A DNA stretch of 64,000 nt from Reyranella sp. (GTDB lineage Bacteria; Pseudomonadota; Alphaproteobacteria; Reyranellales; Reyranellaceae), in the NCBI RefSeq assembly GCF_004297265.1, contig NZ_SCUT01000030.1, positions 119,447-183,446 of the forward strand, written 5' to 3'. The notes beneath the pieces are model-generated. The model saw only the letters and a list, made by a program, of their open reading frames with translations, did no database searches and was not told the DNA's origin. Both the position numbers and the translations under genes were made by a program. Shown one piece after another: positions 1-8,408 of the stretch (its first letter is position 1; each line of letters starts with the position of its first letter).

Positions 1-89
1 GTTCCATCCGCTTCCTCAAGGTGCAACGCCTGAAGTTCGGCAGCCGCTTCCACGAGTGCTTCTCCGTGGTTGCCTGGGAACCGGTCTGA
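1..89 (+). CDS. 3' end of an unidentified CDS
   Basis: The window opens inside a gene. The frame beginning at base 3 gives 28 residues ending W-E-P-V before TGA at 87-89. The basic and aromatic residues (R, K, F, H) look like a real C-terminus rather than random translation. It points the same way as the polysaccharide genes that follow, 113 bp downstream, so it may belong to the same cluster. Too little is present to name a family. Confidence 0.5.
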   Translation, partial: SIRFLKVQRLKFGSRFHECFSVVAWEPV

Positions 90-202
90 CCGGCCCGGCC
101 CCAATCCCGGGGTCGCATTCACGGGCGAGACGGGCTAATGAGGCCCGACCGGAGCGCGGAAGCGCCCGGCCAGATCCAAAGCCAAGCGAAAGGCACCTCA
201 AG

Positions 203-1222
203 ATGTCGGCCAAGCGCGCCCTGATCACGGGCATCACGGGAATGGTTGGCTCGCACCTTGCCGAATACATCCTGAAGCACACCGACTGGGAAATCGTCGG
301 GCTTCTGCGCTGGCGGAGCCCCCTCGACAATCTCAGCGCAGTCGTGGGCTCGATCAATTCGGGCTCCCGGGTTCGGCTCGTCTACGGCGACCTGCGCGAC
401 ACCCTGTCCATCCAGCGCTGCGTCGAATCGGCGAAGCCGGATTATGTGTTCCATCTGGCCGCCCAGAGCTTCCCCCGCACGAGCTTCGACTCCCCCCTCG
501 ACACGATGGACACCAACATCCTCGGGACGGTTAGGATCCTGGATGCTCTGCGCACGACCGCGCCGGATGCGGTCATTCATGTCTGCGCCTCGTCCGAGGT
601 CTTCGGCCGGGTGCCGAAGGAGAAGCTGCCGATCTCCGAGGAATGCAGCTTCCACCCCGCCTCACCCTATGCGATCTCCAAGGTCGGGACCGATCTCGTG
701 GGTCGCTTCTATGCCGAGGCCTACGGCATGAAAGTCATGACCACCCGCATGTTCACACATACCGGCCCGCGCCGCGGCGACGTGTTCGCCGAGTCGACCT
801 TCGCCAAGCAGATCGCGATGATCGAGCACGGCCTGGTTCCCCCGGTGGTCAAGGTCGGCAACCTGGAATCGCTGCGTACGGTGGCCGACGTGCGCGACGC
901 GGTGCGCGCCTACTACCTCCTCGTGACGAAGGATCCGGTCCCAGGCGCATACTACAACATTGGCGGCACCCATTCCTGCACCGTCGGGAACATCCTCGAG
1001 CATCTCATAGCGCTGTCGCCGAAGCGTGCGGACATCAAGGTCGAGGTCGATCCGGACCGGCTTCGCCCCATCGACGCCGATCTCCAGGTTCCGGATACCT
1101 CGAAATTCGAGAAGCATACGGGTTGGCGGCCCGAAATCCCCTTCGAGCAGACGATGCGTGATCTGCTCGACTATTGGCGCCAGCGCATCGGCGTCGAGGG
1201 CAACCGCTTCCTGACGCGTTAG
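203..1222 (+). CDS. GDP-mannose 4,6-dehydratase-like SDR (extended NAD(P)-dependent dehydratase)
   Basis: Extended short-chain dehydrogenase of 339 residues. The Rossmann motif G-I-T-G-M-V-G lies near residues 9-15. An L-L-R-W-R segment after beta-2 resembles the NADP-binding arginines of GDP-mannose dehydratases. The catalytic S-S-E and Y-A-I-S-K motifs are intact. Family members convert a GDP-sugar to its 4-keto-6-deoxy form in the cytoplasm. I start at ATG 203 because the family begins directly before the Rossmann strand; the frame is open further upstream but reads low-complexity R/P/A sequence. A COG2605 kinase and an RmlC-like epimerase follow on the same strand, so the substrate could be GDP-heptose (as for DmhA) rather than GDP-mannose; that is inference. 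Confidence 0.85.
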   Translation: MSAKRALITGITGMVGSHLAEYILKHTDWEIVGLLRWRSPLDNLSAVVGSINSGSRVRLVYGDLRDTLSIQRCVESAKPDYVFHLAAQSFPRTSFDSPLDTMDTNILGTVRILDALRTTAPDAVIHVCASSEVFGRVPKEKLPISEECSFHPASPYAISKVGTDLVGRFYAEAYGMKVMTTRMFTHTGPRRGDVFAESTFAKQIAMIEHGLVPPVVKVGNLESLRTVADVRDAVRAYYLLVTKDPVPGAYYNIGGTHSCTVGNILEHLIALSPKRADIKVEVDPDRLRPIDADLQVPDTSKFEKHTGWRPEIPFEQTMRDLLDYWRQRIGVEGNRFLTR

Positions 1223-1251
1223 CCAGAAGAACCGAGCAGAGCATCCAAGAA

Positions 1252-2289
1252 ATGAAGCGCCCTCCGGCAAGCGACAACATGTCGATGGCAATGTCGAGAA
1301 CGCCCTACCGCGTGTCGTTCTTCGGCGGCGGTACGGACTATCCCGAATGGTACCGGGAACACGGCGGCAGCGTGCTGTCGATGGCCATCAACAGGTACTG
1401 CTATATCGTCGGGCGTCACCTGCCGCCCTTCTTTGCGACGCGTCACAGGGTGGTCTGGTCCCATATCGAAACCGTCAACTCCATCTCGGAGATCCTGCAT
1501 CCGGCAGTTCGTGCGGGGCTGCAGTACATGGAGTTCGACAACGATCGGGGCGTCGAAATCCATCATCAAGGCGATCTTCCGGCCCGCTCGGGCATCGGCT
1601 CGAGTTCCTCCTTCTCCGTGGGCCTGATCAACGTTCTCCATGCGATGCGCGGCCAGACAATCAACAAGCGCGATCTCGCCAACGCCGCCATCCACCTCGA
1701 GCGCGACATTCTGCAGGAAACGGTCGGATGCCAGGATCAGGTTGCCAGCGCCTATGGCGGCCTGAACGTCATCAGCTTTGGAAAGGACGGCGCGATCGAC
1801 GTCGTGCCGCTGGACCTTTCGGGCCAGAACCAGCGGAAGCTCGAGGACTGGCTGCTGCTCTTCTACACTGGCACGACCAGGCTCTCTTCGACCATCGCGA
1901 AGCTGCTGGTCTCCAATTTCGCCGCGAAGAGCAAACATCTGCAGCGAATGCACGCCATGGTCGATCCCGCCGCGAAGCAGCTTCGCATGGGTGATCTGGA
2001 GTCATTCGGACAGCTATTGAACGAAGCCTGGCAGCTCAAGCGCCAGTTGTCGGACGGCGTCACGACGACGAGCATCGACGATGTCTACGCGGCCGCCCTA
2101 TCCGCGGGCGCGCTCGGCGGCAAGCTGCTGGGCGCCGGCGGTGCGGGCTTCATGGCCTTCATCGTGCCGCCGGAGAAGCAACCCCGGGTTCGGGCCGCCC
2201 TTTCCCATCTTCTTCACGTGCCGGCGGGGATCGACTTCACCGGATCGACGATCGTCTACCGCCAGCTCGAAACACTGCCGCAATCCTGA
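1252..2289 (+). CDS. GHMP-family sugar kinase, D-glycero-D-manno-heptose 7-phosphate kinase-like
   Basis: A 345-residue GHMP-superfamily kinase of the COG2605/HddA type. The N-terminal S-F-F-G-G-G-T-D-Y-P motif is the hallmark of this group, and the ATP-binding segment A-R-S-G-I-G-S-S-S-S lies near residue 112. The C-terminal G-G-K-L-L-G-A-G-G-A-G motif is complete. HddA phosphorylates heptose 7-phosphate at C1 on the way to GDP-heptose. ATG 1252 is chosen; ATG 1279 is possible and would still keep the glycine motif. It lies 29 bp after the dehydratase and 17 bp before the epimerase, so the three are probably one operon. The guanylyltransferase (HddC) expected for the pathway is not in the window. 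Confidence 0.82.
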   Translation: MKRPPASDNMSMAMSRTPYRVSFFGGGTDYPEWYREHGGSVLSMAINRYCYIVGRHLPPFFATRHRVVWSHIETVNSISEILHPAVRAGLQYMEFDNDRGVEIHHQGDLPARSGIGSSSSFSVGLINVLHAMRGQTINKRDLANAAIHLERDILQETVGCQDQVASAYGGLNVISFGKDGAIDVVPLDLSGQNQRKLEDWLLLFYTGTTRLSSTIAKLLVSNFAAKSKHLQRMHAMVDPAAKQLRMGDLESFGQLLNEAWQLKRQLSDGVTTTSIDDVYAAALSAGALGGKLLGAGGAGFMAFIVPPEKQPRVRAALSHLLHVPAGIDFTGSTIVYRQLETLPQS

Positions 2290-2306
2290 AATCGACGGAA
2301 ATTCAC

Positions 2307-2813
2307 ATGGAGACCTTTGCCACGCCCCTCGACTCGGTCCGGTTGATCAAGCCGCCGACGATCTTCGAGGATTTTCGCGGCCAGTATGTCGAGACGTACA
2401 ACGAGCGCCTCTACCGCGAGGCAGGGATCGACCAGCATTTCATCCAGGACGATATCTCGATGTCGCGCCGGCATGTGCTTCGAGGCATCCATGGCGACGA
2501 CAAGACCTGGAAGCTCATCTCCTGCCTGCAGGGAAGCTTCTACATGGTCGTGATCAACAACGATCCCCAGTCCTCGCAATACCGGAAGTGGACGTCGTTC
2601 ACCCTCTCGGAGAGCAACCGGCTGCAGGTGCTGGTGCCGCCGAAATTCGGCAATGGCCATGTCGTCATGAGCGAGCAGGCGATCTTCCATTACAAGCAGA
2701 CCACCGACTACGATCGTTCGGGCCAGTTCACGCTCATCTGGAACGATCCGGCATTGAACATCTGGTGGCCGGTCCAGAATCCGATCGTCTCGCAGAGGGA
2801 CCAGGGGCTGTAG
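2307..2813 (+). CDS. RmlC-like nucleotide-sugar 3,5-epimerase (cupin)
   Basis: A 168-residue cupin of the dTDP-4-dehydrorhamnose 3,5-epimerase family. The early D-F-R-G-Q-Y-V-E-T-Y-N stretch and the catalytic-His segment L-R-G-I-H-G-D are recognisable, followed by the substrate-binding region F-G-N-G-H-V-V. Length is slightly below the usual 180 or so for RmlC. Because it follows a GDP-sugar dehydratase and a heptose kinase, epimerisation of a 4-keto-6-deoxy sugar (DmhB-like) is as likely as a true rhamnose role. rmlB lies almost 39 kb away. It converges on the AGE epimerase with 10 bp between stops. Confidence 0.82.
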   Translation: METFATPLDSVRLIKPPTIFEDFRGQYVETYNERLYREAGIDQHFIQDDISMSRRHVLRGIHGDDKTWKLISCLQGSFYMVVINNDPQSSQYRKWTSFTLSESNRLQVLVPPKFGNGHVVMSEQAIFHYKQTTDYDRSGQFTLIWNDPALNIWWPVQNPIVSQRDQGL

Positions 2814-2823
2814 CCGGATCCGG

Positions 2824-3981
2824 CTAGATCTTCCCGGCGGCGGCGAACCTGGAGATCTCGTCGACCGCGCCGGCGAGATGATAAAGGCTCGTCGCGGGCA
2901 TGAAGTCGCCGAGTCGCGATCCATCCTCGCCGAAGCGGTCGATCCACCCGCCTCGCGGCGCATCCCTCAGGAAACGGTCATACATCGCCTGGATCAGTTC
3001 GAGCGCGCTCTCGAGGGAACCTGTTCGCCCGCGTCGCGCTTCGGCCAGGTTGCATTTGATGGCTTCGGTCATCGGCCACAAACGGCGAGAGGCTTTCGCG
3101 GTCGTGCCGTCGGGGCGCACTTCATCGACGATTAGGCGGTCCCTGTCGAAGCCATTGCGGTTCGCATGCTCGTACAGCCTGTTGACGATCGCCGGAACCC
3201 GGCCGTCACCCGTCCCCTGTTCATAGCGACGCAAGAGCCAGCACCATTCGAAGTGGTGCCCCGGCTCGACAATCGCATCGATGCCGGCGGCAGGCATCAG
3301 CGCCGCGTCGAAATACTCCAGAAGCACTCCCTGCTCGCCCTGGAAGAATCGCGAGACGAAGAGGTCGAACAGCTTCTCCGCCCTGTCGAGAAAGAGACGG
3401 TCTCCCGAGCATTCCCAGAGGGCGAGCATGGCCTCGAACAGGTGCATATGCGGGTTCTGCCGGCGCGCCCCTTCCCGCGCGGGCAGAACCTCGAGGTAGC
3501 CACCGCCCAACGGTGCCGCCATGTCGCGGTCCAGGAAGGTGAGCGTTTCGTGAGCCAGAGCCAGTCCTTCACGTTTGCCGGTCGCCCGCACATAGGAAGC
3601 AACCGCAAGAAGTACGAACGCATGCGCATAGAGGTCACGAGTGGGATCGACGACGCTTCCGTCCCGGCTTATCGAGAATGCCCATCCAGCATGGCCGTCA
3701 GGGCGGAAATAGTCTCTCCGCATCGCAGCGTAGGCGCGTTCCACGAGCGCGTCCGAGCCCGAATGCCACTGCCGAGCTTCCGCAAGGGCGTAGACGAAGA
3801 TTTGCCGGGCCTGCACGAGCAACCGGATCGGCACCTGCCGAAGCCGCTCTCTTGCGAAGGTCAGGCCCTCCTCGAAACGTCCGGCTTCCGGGTCGAACCC
3901 TGACGTCGCCCATAGAGGCAGGGACTGCTCACGCATCCACGCTTCCATGAACGTCGCTGCAGATCGCACGTCCTGGAACAT
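2824..3981 (-). CDS. AGE-family epimerase/isomerase
   Basis: A 385-residue protein of the N-acylglucosamine 2-epimerase / mannose isomerase (AGE) family, an (alpha/alpha)6 barrel that interconverts sugar epimers. Typical segments are visible: R-Q-I-F-V-Y-A near residue 60, D-L-Y-A-H-A-F near 117, N-P-H-M-H-L-F-E-A near 176, and E-P-G-H-H-F-E-W near 241, which carries the catalytic histidines. The length matches the family. It is encoded 36 bp downstream of the FkbM methyltransferase on the same strand and probably shares its transcript. The exact sugar cannot be told from sequence. Confidence 0.85.
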   Translation of the reverse strand: MFQDVRSAATFMEAWMREQSLPLWATSGFDPEAGRFEEGLTFARERLRQVPIRLLVQARQIFVYALAEARQWHSGSDALVERAYAAMRRDYFRPDGHAGWAFSISRDGSVVDPTRDLYAHAFVLLAVASYVRATGKREGLALAHETLTFLDRDMAAPLGGGYLEVLPAREGARRQNPHMHLFEAMLALWECSGDRLFLDRAEKLFDLFVSRFFQGEQGVLLEYFDAALMPAAGIDAIVEPGHHFEWCWLLRRYEQGTGDGRVPAIVNRLYEHANRNGFDRDRLIVDEVRPDGTTAKASRRLWPMTEAIKCNLAEARRGRTGSLESALELIQAMYDRFLRDAPRGGWIDRFGEDGSRLGDFMPATSLYHLAGAVDEISRFAAAGKI

Positions 3982-4017
3982 CAGGCTGTAATCCAGGCAC
4001 GCATTGCGCGCGGATTC

Positions 4018-5061
4018 CTACGCTTTGGGCAGAGAGTCGGCACGTTCTTTCGGCACGGCCACGACGTTCGGAGACAAGGGCGCTCCCTTGTCGACGCACT
4101 CGGGCCAGCCGCCGACCTGAGAAAATGTAAGGATCTGGTAGTTCAGCTCATCCTGAAGCACGGCCAGCAAGGCGTCCGCGCTCTGGCCCTGCGCGTGCAA
4201 CGCGCGCTCGTTCAGCTCCATCAGGAGCACCGGCCTCGCCGTCGCCAGCACCTTGCGCGCGCCGGCCACGACACCCGCCTCGCCCCCTTCGACGTCGATC
4301 TTGACCATGTCGACCTGCGACAGTCCCTGCCGCGCCACGACCGCATCGAGCGTGTCCAGCGCGACGCGTTCCGAACTCGCGCGCACGACGTCGTCATGAG
4401 CGAAGTCGCCCAGCGTGTTGTGGCCGGCATGAACGCCATGGGCGAGATGCAGGTCTACGAACCCGGCCTCGGCGCCGAGCGCCGCGGCGACGACCTGGAC
4501 GTTGTCGAGCCCGTTGCGGCCGAGATTGCGCTGGAGATGCGCGCGTTCGCGCGAACTCGGCTCCACGGCGATCACCCTGCCCGAGGGACCGACGCGGCGG
4601 GCGGCGAAGAGGGTGTAGTAACCGTCGTTGGCGCCGACATCGATGAACACCATGCCGGGCTTCAGCATGCGGTCGACGAAGGCGAATTCGTTGGGTTCGA
4701 AGGAACCGCAGACATAGAGGCAGAGGCTGTTGTCGTTGCCCAGGGTCACATCCACCGTGGTGCCGCCGTGCCAGCGCACGGTGAGCGGCACCGCCAGCTC
4801 CTTTTCACGCGCTGCTTCCCACAGGGCGCCGCGCCGGCAAGCCAACCAGCGCCTCTGGTCGTAATATTCCTCGGCGAACCGCCAGCCGGGCCGCGGCTCG
4901 AGCCGGGGCGTGCCCGGCGCCAGGATCGCGGCGTAGGCAGCACCGATCGTGGGCGCGCGCACAATCAGCCAGCGCCCCATATTGTCGAGATGGTAGCCAA
5001 TGCCGGAGCAAACCCGTTCCCAGGCGCCGGCAACGCTGATCGAACGGCGGGCCGCTCTCAT
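4018..5061 (-). CDS. FkbM-family SAM-dependent methyltransferase
   Basis: A 347-residue protein with a class I methyltransferase core. The SAM-binding motif F-I-D-V-G-A-N-D-G-Y-Y lies in the middle, followed by the V-I-A-V-E-P-S strand and, later, the V-D-M-V-K-I-D-V-E-G-G motif typical of the FkbM family. Such enzymes often O-methylate sugars of surface polysaccharides or glycopeptidolipids. About 130 N-terminal residues precede the domain and are not assigned. The first ATG in frame is 5061; the frame extends upstream to a TTG at 5118 without clear coding character. It is divergent from surA and heads a two-gene unit with the AGE epimerase. Confidence 0.82.
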   Translation of the reverse strand: MRAARRSISVAGAWERVCSGIGYHLDNMGRWLIVRAPTIGAAYAAILAPGTPRLEPRPGWRFAEEYYDQRRWLACRRGALWEAAREKELAVPLTVRWHGGTTVDVTLGNDNSLCLYVCGSFEPNEFAFVDRMLKPGMVFIDVGANDGYYTLFAARRVGPSGRVIAVEPSSRERAHLQRNLGRNGLDNVQVVAAALGAEAGFVDLHLAHGVHAGHNTLGDFAHDDVVRASSERVALDTLDAVVARQGLSQVDMVKIDVEGGEAGVVAGARKVLATARPVLLMELNERALHAQGQSADALLAVLQDELNYQILTFSQVGGWPECVDKGAPLSPNVVAVPKERADSLPKA

Positions 5062-5167
5062 GCCTGAACTATTTTGCCCCCAACTATGCGACCGTTCGGC
5101 TAACGTACCCACCGCCAAGCGTCAAGCGTGCCTGTGTGTTGCCACTTTCTGTCTTTAGTGCCGTGCA

Positions 5168-5196
5168 TTGCAGCCAACCTGCTGCGGAAATATAAT
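5168..5196 (+). promoter_or_regulatory. Sigma-70-like promoter of surA
   Basis: TTGCAG at 5168-5173 and a perfect TATAAT at 5191-5196 are separated by 17 bp. Transcription would start near 5203. That is downstream of the ATG at 5199, so this promoter argues that surA is translated from the ATG at 5226. Confidence 0.6.
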
Positions 5197-5225
5197 AAAT
5201 GTCCCTCTTACACGCCGCTGGTGAA

Positions 5226-6533
5226 ATGTTCGCGCCTCTGTCCCGCGCTCTCGTCGTCCTCACGGTCATGCTGCTGCCCGCTGCCGCCTCCGCCCAAAGG
5301 CCGACGGCTCAAGGAGCGGCAGCACAGACCGCGCCCAGTCAGGGTCTGCGCGTGGTGGCCCGCGTCAATGACGACGCCATCACCGACTTCGATCTGTCGC
5401 AGCGGGTGCTGTTCGCCATCAAGACATCGGGCCTGCAGGACAGTCCCGATCTGCGCCAGCGCATGGCGCCGCAGATGCTGCGGCAGATGATCGACGAACG
5501 CCTTCAGGTCCTGGATTCGAAGAAGCTTGGCGTCAAGCCTACGGAAGCCGAGATTCAGAACCGCTATACCGAGATCGAGCGCGCCGCTGGCCTGGGACGC
5601 GGCCAGTTCCGGCAATACCTGCAGAGCGTCGGCATCGCCCCCGACATCGCCACGCAGCAGATCGAAGCGCAGATTGCCTGGAGCAAGATCATTCGCCGCA
5701 AGGTCCGCTCTCAGGTCGACGTCTCCGAGGCGGAGATCGACGATGCGCTGAGTCGCATGCGTACCAACATCGGCAAGACCGAAACCCGCGTCGCCGAGAT
5801 CTTCGTGCCGGTCGACCGGGCCGATTCGGTGGACGAAGGGAAGCGAAGCGCCGACCGCATCATGGAGCAGCTGCGTCGCGGCGCTCCGTTTGCCGCCGTC
5901 GCACAGCAATTCTCACAGGGCGCCTCCGCGGCGGCCGGCGGTGACCTGGGCTGGGTGCTGCCGGGTGCGCTCGATCCCTCGCTCGATTCAGCGCTCGAGA
6001 AGGTCCAGCCGCGGTCGTTCTCGGAACCAATCCGTTCGGGATCCGGATGGCATATCCTCTATGTCGTCGATCGCCGGCCTTTCGCCGCGGCGCGGCCTGA
6101 CGACGTCAAGCTCAACCTGGTCCAGATGACCCTCGCCTTGCCCCCCAACGCTTCGCCGGACGAGACCAGCCGCGCGACCGCGGAAGCGCAAAAGGCGATG
6201 TCCGGTGTCCGCCAGTGCACCGACCTTCACGTCCAGGCCCGCCAGGTCAAGGGCAGTACCTCGGGCGATCTCAACAACGTCAGGGTCGGGGATCTGGCGG
6301 CCAACCCGCAGATGTACGAGCAGCTGCCGCGCCTGCCCATCGGTGGCACGGCCGGCCCGTTCCGCGTCGCCGAAGGCCTGCAGGTGGTCGCTCTGTGCAG
6401 CAAGTCCGGCGGCGATGGCATGCCGACTCGCGACGCGATCTCCCAGCAGCTCCTCATCCAGAAGCTCGACGCGGCCGGACGCCGTTACATGCGCGATCTT
6501 CGCCGTCAGGCCACGATCGACATCAAGTCGTGA
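5226..6533 (+). CDS. surA: SurA-type periplasmic peptidyl-prolyl isomerase / chaperone
   Basis: A 435-residue SurA homologue that escorts outer-membrane proteins through the periplasm. From ATG 5226 the protein begins with a signal peptide (basic start, hydrophobic core, A-S-A-Q cleavage area). A SurA N-domain follows (V-A-R-V-N-D-D-A-I-T-D-F-D). A parvulin domain lies about residues 190-290, with a G-D-L-G-W motif and G-S-G-W-H-I. A second, more divergent region follows. The upstream ATG at 5199 is rejected because the TATAAT box lies at 5191-5196. Downstream are pdxA and rsmA, the classical order. The usual upstream partner lptD is not here; the gene adjoins a divergent glycan gene instead. 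Confidence 0.93.
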   Translation: MFAPLSRALVVLTVMLLPAAASAQRPTAQGAAAQTAPSQGLRVVARVNDDAITDFDLSQRVLFAIKTSGLQDSPDLRQRMAPQMLRQMIDERLQVLDSKKLGVKPTEAEIQNRYTEIERAAGLGRGQFRQYLQSVGIAPDIATQQIEAQIAWSKIIRRKVRSQVDVSEAEIDDALSRMRTNIGKTETRVAEIFVPVDRADSVDEGKRSADRIMEQLRRGAPFAAVAQQFSQGASAAAGGDLGWVLPGALDPSLDSALEKVQPRSFSEPIRSGSGWHILYVVDRRPFAAARPDDVKLNLVQMTLALPPNASPDETSRATAEAQKAMSGVRQCTDLHVQARQVKGSTSGDLNNVRVGDLAANPQMYEQLPRLPIGGTAGPFRVAEGLQVVALCSKSGGDGMPTRDAISQQLLIQKLDAAGRRYMRDLRRQATIDIKS

Positions 6534-6552
6534 CGCGGCTGACGGGCCGGCC

Positions 6553-7551
6553 ATGACCGCAACTGCGCCGCTCGCCGTGACGATGGGCGAGCCGGCCGGC
6601 GTCGGCGGCGAGCTCAGCCTCAAGGCCTGGCAGGCGCGGCGCTCCGGCAACCGTCCTTTCTTCGTCCTCGACGATCCGGACCGCCTTGCCGGTCTTGCGC
6701 ACCGGCTCGGGATCGACGTGCCCCTGCGCGAGATCACCGGTCCTGGGGAGGCCGCTTCGGTTTTCTCCGGTGCCCTGCCCGTGCTCCCGGTTCGTCTCGG
6801 CGCGCCTTCGACGCCCGGCCGGCCGGACGTCGCGAATGCCCCCGCCACGATCGAGGCGATCGAACGGGCCGTGCGGTTCGCCCAAGGGGGCATCGTCGCC
6901 GGGATCGTCACCAATCCGATCCAGAAGAAGACGCTGCAGGATGCGGGATTCCGCCATCCTGGCCACACGGAATTCCTTGCCGAGCTCGCCGGTGGGGTCG
7001 ACGTTGCGATGATGCTGGCATGCCCGCAGCTCCGGGTCGTCCCGGTGACCATCCATCTTTCGCTGGCCGAAGCCGTGCGCACCCTCGACGGCGAAGCGAT
7101 CGTGCGCGCCGGCCGGATCACGGCCCGGGGATTGCGCATGCTGTTCGGCATCGAGCGGCCCCGGCTGGCCGTGGCCGCCCTCAACCCGCACGCCGGCGAA
7201 CAGGGCGCCATGGGCGATGAGGAGCGCCGAATCATCATGCCCGCCATCGAGACCCTGCGCCGCGAGGGCATCGAGGCGAGCGGGCCGGCGCCAGCCGACA
7301 CGCTGTTCCATGCGGCGGCGCGGCCAGCCTACGACGTCGCGTTGTGCATGTATCACGACCAGGCCCTGATCCCGATCAAGACCATCGACTTCGCCGGCGG
7401 GGTCAACGTCACGCTCGGACTGCCGTTCGTGCGCACCTCGCCCGATCATGGAACGGCGCTCGACATCGCCGGGACCGGACGCGCCGATCCGACGAGCCTG
7501 CTCGCGGCGATCGACATGGCCGACGACATGGCGCGCCGGCGCCGACATTGA
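6553..7551 (+). CDS. pdxA: 4-hydroxythreonine-4-phosphate dehydrogenase
   Basis: A 332-residue PdxA, which oxidises 4-phosphohydroxy-L-threonine in the DXP-dependent pyridoxal phosphate pathway. The opening V-T-M-G-E-P-A-G-V-G, the H-P-G-H-T-E-F-L segment, L-N-P-H-A-G-E and the metal-ligand region M-Y-H-D-Q-A-L-I-P-I-K are all typical. Start ATG 6553 lies 19 bp after surA and immediately precedes the conserved N-terminus. The stop overlaps the rsmA start, which suggests translational coupling. Cytoplasmic enzyme. Confidence 0.95.
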   Translation: MTATAPLAVTMGEPAGVGGELSLKAWQARRSGNRPFFVLDDPDRLAGLAHRLGIDVPLREITGPGEAASVFSGALPVLPVRLGAPSTPGRPDVANAPATIEAIERAVRFAQGGIVAGIVTNPIQKKTLQDAGFRHPGHTEFLAELAGGVDVAMMLACPQLRVVPVTIHLSLAEAVRTLDGEAIVRAGRITARGLRMLFGIERPRLAVAALNPHAGEQGAMGDEERRIIMPAIETLRREGIEASGPAPADTLFHAAARPAYDVALCMYHDQALIPIKTIDFAGGVNVTLGLPFVRTSPDHGTALDIAGTGRADPTSLLAAIDMADDMARRRRH

Positions 7552-8387
7552 GCACGGATGGCGTCATCGCATTGCCACCGCTGCGCGAGACCATCGCGGC
7601 GCACGGCCTAGACGCGAAGAAGCGCTTCGGCCAGCACTTCCTGCTCGACCTAAACCTGACGCGCCGCATCGCCCGCGCGGCAGCGCCACTTGGCGAAGGG
7701 ACCGTGATCGAGATCGGTCCAGGGCCTGGCGGCCTCACCCGCGCGCTTCTGCTCGAAGGCGCCGGCCATGTCGTCGCGGTCGAGGTCGATGCCCGGGCTT
7801 TCGGGCCGCTGCTGGAGTTGCAGGCGGCAGCGGGCGGACGACTCGATCTGGTCGAAGCCGATGCCCTGAAGGTCGAGCCCCGGGAGCTCGGGGCGGCCCC
7901 CCGCCGGATCGTCGCCAACCTGCCGTACAACATATCGACTGCACTGCTGGTGCGCTGGCTTCATGCCGCAAACGACATCGCCGACATGGTGCTGATGTTC
8001 CAGAAGGAAGTCGTCGATCGCCTGGTGGCCGTGCCGCGGACGAAGGACTATGGCCGCCTTTCGGTGCTCGCCCAGCATGTCTGCGAGGTTCGCCGGCTGT
8101 TCGACGTCGCCCCGACGGCCTTCGTGCCGCCGCCGAAAGTGACCTCGGCCGTCGCACGGCTGACGCCCCGGCCGCCAGCGGCTCGCCTGGCCGATCTGGG
8201 ACCGCTGGAGCGGGTCACCGCCGCCGCCTTCGGTCAGCGCCGCAAGATGCTGCGGGGCTCCCTGGCGAGCGTTTTTGCGGACCCTGTGGCTATCCTGGAG
8301 CGATTGGGCCTGCCGCCGACGGCGCGGGCGGAGGAATTCACGGTCGATGATTTCGTGAGGTTGGCAGGAGTTCTTGACAGTGAGTGA
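7548..8387 (+). CDS. rsmA: 16S rRNA (adenine1518/1519-N6)-dimethyltransferase
   Basis: A 279-residue KsgA/RsmA that dimethylates two adjacent adenines at the 3' end of 16S rRNA. K-K-R-F-G-Q-H-F-L precedes the SAM motif E-I-G-P-G-P-G-G-L-T, and the catalytic N-L-P-Y-N-I motif is present. The C-terminal F-G-Q-R-R-K-M-L-R segment is also characteristic. The best start is TTG 7548, which overlaps the pdxA stop (TTGA); no ATG or GTG is available at a sensible place. The stop codon lies inside the palindrome that precedes plsC. Confidence 0.93.
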   Translation: MSTDGVIALPPLRETIAAHGLDAKKRFGQHFLLDLNLTRRIARAAAPLGEGTVIEIGPGPGGLTRALLLEGAGHVVAVEVDARAFGPLLELQAAAGGRLDLVEADALKVEPRELGAAPRRIVANLPYNISTALLVRWLHAANDIADMVLMFQKEVVDRLVAVPRTKDYGRLSVLAQHVCEVRRLFDVAPTAFVPPPKVTSAVARLTPRPPAARLADLGPLERVTAAAFGQRRKMLRGSLASVFADPVAILERLGLPPTARAEEFTVDDFVRLAGVLDSE

Positions 8388-8396
8388 GCGCTCACT
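8374..8396 (+). promoter_or_regulatory. TetR-type palindromic operator overlapping a -35 box, upstream of plsC
   Basis: A perfect -35 hexamer TTGACA (8374-8379) runs into the 14-bp perfect palindrome AGTGAGCGCTCACT (8383-8396), preceded by an extra AGTG. It overlaps the rsmA stop codon and ends 12 bp before the plsC ATG. Such palindromes are typical TetR-family operators. A poor -10 (ATTGTT, 8397-8402) at 17-bp spacing would start transcription at about the ATG itself, giving a leaderless message; this part is speculative. Confidence 0.5.
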
Positions 8397-8408
8397 ATTG
8401 TTGTGGAT

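Noticed and set aside
5199..5225. surA starting at the ATG at 5199
   Set aside because: A perfect TATAAT at 5191-5196 puts the transcript start downstream of that ATG.
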